Below, piece after piece: positions 57,723 to 64,000 of a stretch of DNA of 64,000 bases (positions are counted from its first letter, which is position 1; every line of letters starts with the position of its first letter). The DNA is taken from the NCBI RefSeq assembly GCF_026210795.1, contig NC_089444.1:62001-126000 (forward strand), given 5' to 3'. The notes under the pieces were generated by a model. The model saw nothing but the letters and a program-made list of their open reading frames with translations, was not told where the DNA came from and did not search any database. The position numbers were made by a program, and so were the translations under genes. This stretch comes from Rhizophagus irregularis (taxonomy: Eukaryota > Glomeromycota > Glomeromycetes > Glomerales > Glomeraceae).

Positions 57723-58951
57723 ATGGTACATCTTACTCCTTCGCCTTTATTTCAAATACGTTTAGAAAATGATAGTTTAACAATGCATGGATCACAATCC
57801 GAATCGGTTGGTTGTGTTCTTCGTGGCCAACTTGTTTTAGCTATAACTGAACCAACAAAATTTAAGGAAATAAAATTATCATTTCAGGGAAAATCTAAAG
57901 TTGGATGGGTAGATGGTGATTATTGATCATATTTTTATTTTATTATTTATTTTATAGCATATAATCTAAATTTATTTTCTTTTCTAAAGGTGGAGGTATA
58001 GGACAATGTTATAATAACGAAGAAAAAATTTTATATCAACAAGATTGGAAATTTTTACCTGCAAGTAAGCAATATCATTTATTAAAACCTGATAATTATC
58101 ATTGGGAATTTGAATTGATACTACCAGGAACTTTACCTGAGACTATTGAAGGTTGTCAACATGGAAGCGTAAAATATACCTTAAAAGCAGTAGCGGAAAG
58201 GCATACTTTTGCCCTTAATTTACACACTCATAGAAAAGTTACTTTAGTAAGAAGTTTATTATCAGGTTCATTGGAATACTCTCAAGGTGCTATCTTAGCA
58301 AATAATTGGAACAATAAAATCGATTATGAATTTTCATTAGACTCAAAAGTTTTTAGTCTTGGGGATAAAATTCCAATAAGGATAAAATTAAGATCATTAG
58401 AAAAGGATCTTAAAGTTCAAGAAATTATATGCGTATTCAAAGAATATATTACTTATACAGCTGGTGTAAATCATAAAACGGATTCAAAAGTAATAAAGAT
58501 CGCTAGTGAAAATAATTTTTCTAGAGATGTAAATTCTTGGTATCATCTTATGGAAATATCAATACCAAATGATTCAATCTATTGTTTATATGATTCACAA
58601 AATGATATTATTTGTGTAAAACATAGGTTAAAATTTTATATAACTTTTGTTGATAAAGTACACAGTCAACGATGTGAATTAAGTGCTGCTTTATCAATAA
58701 TGGTTACTCCAGACTCTTATAGTAGTGATAATATGAATTTACCCGCTTATGATGAGAATCATTTGAGTAAAACCTATTTTGAAGACGCTCTTTCAGATCA
58801 TTCAACAACTTGCCATTTTGTTAATTCTTTATATGATGTTGAAGAAATGAACAAATTACCTTCTTATCGTAGTATCGCTTCCCTTATACCTGTCCCTCTT
58901 GCTGATTCTTTATTACCACCAACATATGATGCTACCATCAATAGACACTAA
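57723..58951 (+). CDS. alpha-arrestin (arrestin-related trafficking adaptor)
   Basis: Adaptor that recruits a Nedd4/Rsp5-type ubiquitin ligase to membrane proteins for endocytosis. Exons 57723-57915 and 57990-58951, GT..AG intron, 384 residues in one frame. The N-terminal arrestin half starts near residue 10 (FQIRLENDSLTMHGSQSESVGCVLRGQLVL) with KEIKLSFQGKSKVGW and the typical WEFELILPGTLPETIEG...VKYTLKAVAE. The C-terminal half begins around residue 155 (DYEFSLDSKVFSLGDKIPIRIKL). The tail has LPAYDE, LPSYRS and LPPTYDA; the last is a PPxY motif that binds WW domains. No signal or membrane segment. Length is on the short side for fungal family members but both arrestin lobes are present. No lesions. 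Confidence 0.93.
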
Positions 58952-59421
58952 ATGTTTGTACAAACATGTGAATCTGAAAAAATTTCTCACTCTTAGACAT
59001 TTTTATAGAAACAATATTTTATAGATATAGAGTCAATAATTCATTTAATTATTGTTTTTGTAAATAGTTTTCTTTTTAAATATCTTGCTCATAGTTTTAA
59101 TATTTAATTACACTTAGCATATACAACGGAAAGAAAAATTTAAATATTTATTCATTATTTTCAATAAAACATATCGCACGTCATTATAAACAATATGCTG
59201 ATTCCATCACTATAATTTATATAATAAATATCTTTTTTAAAAGGGCATGATGGGGAGATTGGGGAGATGAAAAGGCATAACATTGAAACAGCACAATACC
59301 ATACGCGTAGTGATTGATCGTTATTCCAATAGCTTTGTGTTATTTAGTGTCATTCCAACACTACTTAATAAAATCTTTTTCAATACATTCGCGTTCTTTA
59401 TCTAAGCTATTCCTGGGATAA
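58952..59421. other. spacer after the arrestin gene
   Basis: AT-rich 3' flank, no gene. The arrestin gene and the minus-strand frame at 59422-59676 converge here. Confidence 0.5.
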
Positions 59422-59676
59422 TTAAGGCCATTGTCCCACACGCAATCTCTTATTTCCAATCTTATCTATAATCGTGTCTATAAATATCTTTATCCAATCT
59501 CGGTAACTGTTAAAAAAACTTTTTTCCTGCTCTAACCATTTACTTTTTGCACCAACTCTTCCATATAGGATATGGTTATATTTAAGAGTTTGTTTTGTAC
59601 TGTTTATAATTTCTCTCAATAAATTAGAATTTTCCTCCTTTAGCTGTTCCTTCAATATAAGTTGCTTAATACTCAT
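59422..59676 (-). CDS. small hypothetical protein, 84 aa
   Basis: Single-exon frame from the ATG at 59676, helical and charged: MSIKQLILKEQLKEENSNLL... with ...SKWLEQEKSFFNSYRDWIKIFIDTIIDKIGNKRLRV. Composition and the balanced charged residues look coding rather than random AT-rich sequence, and the stop at 59422 is followed by AT-rich spacer. No domain recognised, no paralogue in the window. It could be the surviving 5' exon of a longer gene. Confidence 0.4.
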   Translation of the reverse strand: MSIKQLILKEQLKEENSNLLREIINSTKQTLKYNHILYGRVGAKSKWLEQEKSFFNSYRDWIKIFIDTIIDKIGNKRLRVGQWP

Positions 59677-60899
59677 TGGACTAATTGGTGAAAAACAATA
59701 TGTTACAAGGTATGTGCAGAAGATATGACTGTGAAAGGTCTTTTTTTTTTCTTTTTATTTTTTTAAAGTCTAACAAATAAAATCAAATAGGATGAAAATG
59801 ATGTTAATGAAATAGAAGTTAAAAAAATGGTTGCTTTACTTTTAAGTTGTAAATTCCAAAAGTAATAATTACATACAACCATTCCTATAAAATATTCAAA
59901 TATCTTTCAGATATATAGCTGTTGAAAAAAATTTCTGGAAAAATATTTTTATTAATTTGTGCAACAAATAAATATTGGTAAATATATTTTTTATTGTATG
60001 ATAAATAAATTACCAAAAGTACATTGTTAAAGCATTATCTATTCTTATTAATTAAACATTTACTTGGTTTAAATTTTATTACTTAGAAAAATTTCTTTAT
60101 TTTCATTTATTAATTTGAAATTAAAAGAATTTTAATTATTTTTATTGTAAATTAAATATAACATGGTTTGAAAATTGAACATATTTTATATTTATAATTA
60201 AAAAAAAATGTTTATTATTATTATTATATTTCTATCTTAAAAGATGGTGCAGAATAAAAGTCTAAAACTACTTGTATTTATACATTTTAGAATTATAATA
60301 ATTATTCTAATTATAACTTATTATAACTAATTATAACTCATTGTTATTTTTCTAGAAGATTTATAATTTTTCTAAAGATTTTTACTTTTTATCTAACTAT
60401 ATTATATAATTATTATATAATTATTATGTGATTATTATTTAATTATTATATCAAGATATTGTGTTTTATTTATAAAAAAAAAAATTTATTATTATTATTA
60501 TATTCAAAGAAAAGATATTTTTTATTTAAAAAAATAATTACAATAAACTAAATTTATACTAAATAAATAACATTCTATTTACCTATAAATAATTAAATAT
60601 AAATAATAAAATATAAATAATAAATATAAAAATAATATTTTAATTAATTATATTCTTTTTTTTTTTTCCACAATGCATTTGATAGTTTATTAAACAGCAA
60701 AAAGAATTGGAGAAATACAAATTGCATAGCCTATTCTAACTATCTAATATTATTAACTACCAAATCACTCGTCATGCTATAAAGCACTTCACGTGTGCAC
60801 TGTCGGGTAAAATTTTTACTCAGAGGGTATAGTTCATTTAAAAACGGCCATTCTTAGCATAACTGCTCCTCTTTTTACACAAGACATTCACAGGACCCA
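59677..60899. other. AT-rich spacer, no gene seen
   Basis: Very AT-rich with (ATT)n and TTATAATTATTAT runs (60180-60480). No coding or RNA gene. Confidence 0.5.
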
Positions 60900-61696
60900 C
60901 TACATTGCAAATAAAAAAGAAAACAAGATTATATTGCAAGTGAATAAAACTAAAATATAAAAATTCCATCCAGATCGTTCCTTCCACAAGCGTTCTGAAA
61001 AAGTAGAAGAGGAGTAGCATCTTCTATTCAAGTCATAGAATCCAAGGTACGTACAGCAAGACCAAAACTGACTAGCTGTAGAGGATGCGAACCATTCCAT
61101 ATTCCTAAGGTTGACAAGTGCGAAGCTCCATTTACCATTAGAAAGTTGCTTGTTGTTTGGTAAAATAGACTCTAACATCGGATGTCTACTGTTACAGCAT
61201 AGGTTCTTGAACACTAGTAGCTGCCACCCTACATTTACCCCATTCAACCATCCAAAGTAAGCTCTATTTCAATTTGTAAAGTTAAAAGAGAATTAAAACT
61301 ATTACTAAATTTAAATAATAATTTAAATAAAAATGATGAATAAAGAAAACAATAAGAAAAAGATAAAAAAAACAAGAAAATCTGAACTCTATAACATCAG
61401 TATTTATCTTTATCCTTCTTCCTCTGAGGTGTGTATGCACAGTCAAAGATGAGATCTAAAACCTTTATCGAAGGTTGTTTAAAGAGAAACCGTAATCGGT
61501 TAGTTCTACAATCTCGAAAAAAGAATGACACCAAAAAAGCCATTAAAATTCCGTAAGTGGTTATTAGTTCCGTAAGTTGACCCAAAATGGAAGTTATCTT
61601 TCTTGTTGAGTATGATTTGTTGTTGTGCCAGCAAATTTTGGAAAGTAGTATCCAAAAACGCGTCAAGTTTATGACGTGATTTAATTCAGAATTCAT
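60900..61696 (-). pseudogene. unknown gene pieces, two open segments
   Basis: The segment 61696-61397 encodes MNSELNHVINLTRFWILLSK... GQLTELITTYGILMAFLVSF ... ending in a KKDKDKY stop. The segment 61247-60900 encodes MNGVNVGWQLLVFKNLCCN... NGKWSFALVNLRNMEWFASS. Both look coding by composition (many Trp, Cys, Arg in an AT-rich background) and lie on the same strand, about 150 bp apart, with AT-rich sequence between that could be a decayed intron. They might be exons of the gene starting at 62461, but stops between prevent a clean model. Family not recognised. Confidence 0.35.
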
Positions 61697-61889
61697 CAGA
61701 AGGTGTCCTAATTGGAAGTCTTGTGACTTGATGAATAAAAATTACTGGCGGGAAGGAGTAAATAATAAGCTTTGAAGAAAGTGTTGAAGGAGGTGAAGGA
61801 AAGTCATGTTAAAAGCATTCCAGTAGGCTAGTAAAAGTCTCCCAAAGGTAGTTCTTCGCGTGGTGCTTAAGATGTTGTGAAGCTGTCAC

Positions 61890-62327
61890 TAAAGTTGCTT
61901 GTCGAAATTAGTGAATTTTGTCATGTCGAAATTGTCGAAATTATTTTTCCATTTCATCATTTGCATTTTAGTCAATTTTAATTAAGGTTGCTTGCTGAAA
62001 CCTAGGGGTTTAGGCAAGATGGCGTTCTGCCGAAAAGCGAAATTCTGCCGAAACTATATTAAAGTTATATTAAAAAACTGGCGAAACTTTGGAGAAAGGT
62101 AAAACTGCCGAAACTTATTATAAATGCCAAAACTGCTGAAACTCTGCCGAAACTATAATAAATCTATAGTAAAATTTTGATGAAACTAATCGTAGGATTT
62201 TGAAGAGGTTTAGATAAGCAACCTTAATTTTAATAATAAAATAATTTTGTCATTTTGTCATGTCGAAATGTCAAAATTATTTTTACCATTTTGACAATGG
62301 CCTTTTTATTTTCAGCAAGCAACTTTA
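61890..62327. mobile_element. hAT MITE, TSD GCTGTCAC
   Basis: TAAAGTTGCTTGTCGAAATT and, inverted, TAAAGTTGCTTGCTGAAAAT, flanked by GCTGTCAC (61882-61889 and 62328-62335). ATTTTGTCATGTCGAAATTG blocks repeat on both sides of the nested element. Confidence 0.88.
61983..62226. mobile_element. hAT MITE nested in the previous one, TSD ATTTTAAT
   Basis: TAAGGTTGCTTGCTGAAACC and, inverted, TAAGGTTGCTTATCTAAACC, flanked by ATTTTAAT (61975-61982 and 62227-62234). The ends resemble those of the element it entered (TAARGTTGCTTG), so both probably used the same transposase. CCGAAACT motifs repeat inside, as in 1689-2309. Confidence 0.88.
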
Positions 62328-62461
62328 GCTGTCACGTGTTTTTTGATAACTTTATCCAAAATATTGAAAAGCGCCAGTCCGTTGGAGTATAATATGTTTT
62401 GTTGTAAATAGTTGACGAAGTCTTCAGTAATTAAGCTTTCGTCGTAGACTCTTTCCATCAT

Positions 62462-62810
62462 AAAAGTTATTATTTAATAATCTTGAAGTCAAATAATTGT
62501 CTTCATATTATTATTACTTAGCTTGCATCGTTATAGTACGTTCTGTCTTTTTAGTTCCATTTTTGCGTACTTTCAGTTCAACTTTTGTTGTCCTGCCTAC
62601 ACGTTAAGGATTTTGCCAAAACTCAAAAATAAAAAAATTACTAATACTATAGCGAAGGGGTAATAGAATAGTGTATTTAAGAAGTAAAATAATAAAACTT
62701 AAAGAAAATAAAGTGAAAAATAAAAGTTTATAATAAAGAAAATTTTTTTTTAAAAAAAAATGGTCATGAACGTGACCGGAAAGAGTTTTTCAATTAATTA
62801 TATTCTAATA

Positions 62811-62841
<31 letters not shown>

Positions 62842-63109
62842 GATGGTATTTACTAAATAAGCAAAAACATATGGGCCGATCCTTGGAATCTAATTTTTTT
62901 ACACAAAAATAATTTTATTAAAGCAAATATAAATTATCATTTATATAAGAATAATAAATTTATACTAGATAATGCAAAAAAAACCAATTAATTATATAAT
63001 TTTTAATTTTTTTTAATATAAGATATCATTAAAATTTAAAAGATCAAATATAACTCTTATGACAAAATCATTGATAATTTTTCGTAGAAATAAGCTATAC
63101 AAATAAATT
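62462..63109. other. AT-rich spacer with a TA microsatellite
   Basis: A (TA)n run of about 13 repeats lies at 62814-62840. Nearest the ATG at 62461 is the presumed upstream region of copy B. No gene. Confidence 0.5.
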
Positions 63110-63640
63110 TACATTTATTTGAAAGAGAAAATCGAGATCTATCTAATGAATCTAAAATCAAGTGAATTGAATCACTAGTTGTTCAGTAATCACGTTCAGT
63201 ATGTTTATTGAATTTTATCTAAATTTGATCATTAATTACTTCACATGTAGTGATTCAATTTGAATGATCTTTGCTCCCTAAGGTGATGCCAACTTTTATC
63301 TTTAAAATAAATTTAAAATAATTCGTTTAATATATGTAGATGTTTAGGAATCATCAATTATATTATTAATATAAAATTTTATAAGTTTGATAAAATCTGA
63401 TATAAAAAAATTTATTAAATACCTGTAGATGCAAGCTACACGAATGAAATTATATTCATTTGAAAGAGAAAATTGAGGTCTATCTAATAAGCCTAAAATC
63501 GAACGAATTGAATCACTGGATTGTGAATAATTACGTCTAATATATTTATTTTTAATTTTTAAATTTGATTTGACTTTGATCGTTAATTACGCCTCATCCA
63601 GTAATCCAATTTTCCTGATCTTTGATTCTTACGATAGAGC
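63110..63640. repeat. diverged direct repeat pair, about 190 bp each
   Basis: ATTTGAAAGAGAAAATCGAG (63117) recurs as ATTTGAAAGAGAAAATTGAG (63457). Similarity continues through TCTATCTAATRARYCTAAAATC, GAATTGAATCACT and GATCWTTGMT to about 63290 and 63640. No coding potential. The last 360 bp of the window is AT-rich and without features. Confidence 0.65.
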
Positions 63641-64000
63641 AAATTCTCAGCTTTCAAATGAATGTAAAATGATGACGTTAGCATATCTTTGGGAATAATA
63701 ATGCACGATTTTGTCACCTGCATAAAGTCCGATCTGAAAATTTTATTTCTTACCAAAAAATGCTTTCATAAAAGAATCCCAAATTCTTTTACTTTATTTA
63801 AAAGATTTTATTTGCCATTTAAGGATTTTAGTAGAATAAATCTAATAAAATAATTTTAAAAGATAAAAAACAAATATATAATTAGTTATTTTGAAAAAAA
63901 AGAATATCTTATTATTCATTTTACAACTATTTTACATCATAATTATTTTTTATTTGCATGTATTTTTTACAAAGAAAAAACAATAAATTAAAGCTAAAAA

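Larger units (their letters stand above)
61809..62461 (-). pseudogene. unknown gene (MER...IKKH family), copy B, split by nested hAT MITEs
   Basis: Starting at the ATG at 62461: MMERVYDESLITEDFVNYL... LYSNGLALFNILDKVIKKHVTA. Then the hAT element 61890-62327 intervenes, and the frame resumes with SQHLKHHAKNYLWETFTSLL to a stop at 61809. Removing the element and one duplication (GCTGTCAC) rejoins the frame for about 68 residues. It is paralogous to 2671-2797. It is predicted to be helical; no known domain recognised. Confidence 0.55.

Overview
The window looks like a very AT-rich, repeat-laden piece of a filamentous fungal nuclear genome. Short introns (about 60-110 bp, GTAAGT...TAG), a neutral ceramidase with six exons, an alpha-arrestin with PY motifs, and a dense load of Helitron, hAT, MULE and hairpin-rich repeats all fit an arbuscular mycorrhizal fungus of the Rhizophagus type. 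That placement is inference from style and gene content, not from a database match.

Only two cellular genes are clear, both on the plus strand: a secreted neutral ceramidase (36170-38689) and an alpha-arrestin (57723-58951). A three-exon gene of unknown function (47702-48514) has an intact reading frame. Several small or broken unknown genes lie at 2671-2797, 47344-47562, 59422-59676, 60900-61696 and 61809-62461. Everything else is transposons, their debris, or AT-rich spacer.

Region 1 (about 0.4-4.9 kb) is an intron-like tandem array with two small DNA transposons and a gene fragment. Region 2 (4919-26634) is one large element with short inverted ends and a 3-bp duplication. Its body, a tandem array of micro-exon/intron-like units, was cut by a Helitron (6162-16805) and a 7.7-kb hAT element (17132-24834). 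Each was cut again: a MULE-like element sits in the Helitron helicase, and a Tc1/mariner-like element sits in the MULE transposase. A hairpin MITE sits in the hAT transposase, and a retroposon sits in that MITE. Target-site duplications fix the order of events. Region 3 (26.6-36 kb) is a run of hAT-type elements filled with palindromic satellites. Region 4 (36-44 kb) has the ceramidase, a 35-bp minisatellite and a dead MULE copy. Region 5 (44-54 kb) has two more elements carrying the same intron-like arrays; one of them is inside a retroposon with a 17-bp duplication. Region 6 (54-64 kb) has the arrestin gene, small MITEs and decayed genes.

The most unusual signal recurs across regions 1, 2 and 5. 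Arrays of 25-43-bp cores are separated by about 85-110-bp introns-in-appearance. In many of these the 5' splice site lies in one hairpin and a CTAAC-like branch site lies in the loop of a second. Stem sequences differ between arrays but stay complementary, and three arrays start after a pyrimidine-rich leader.
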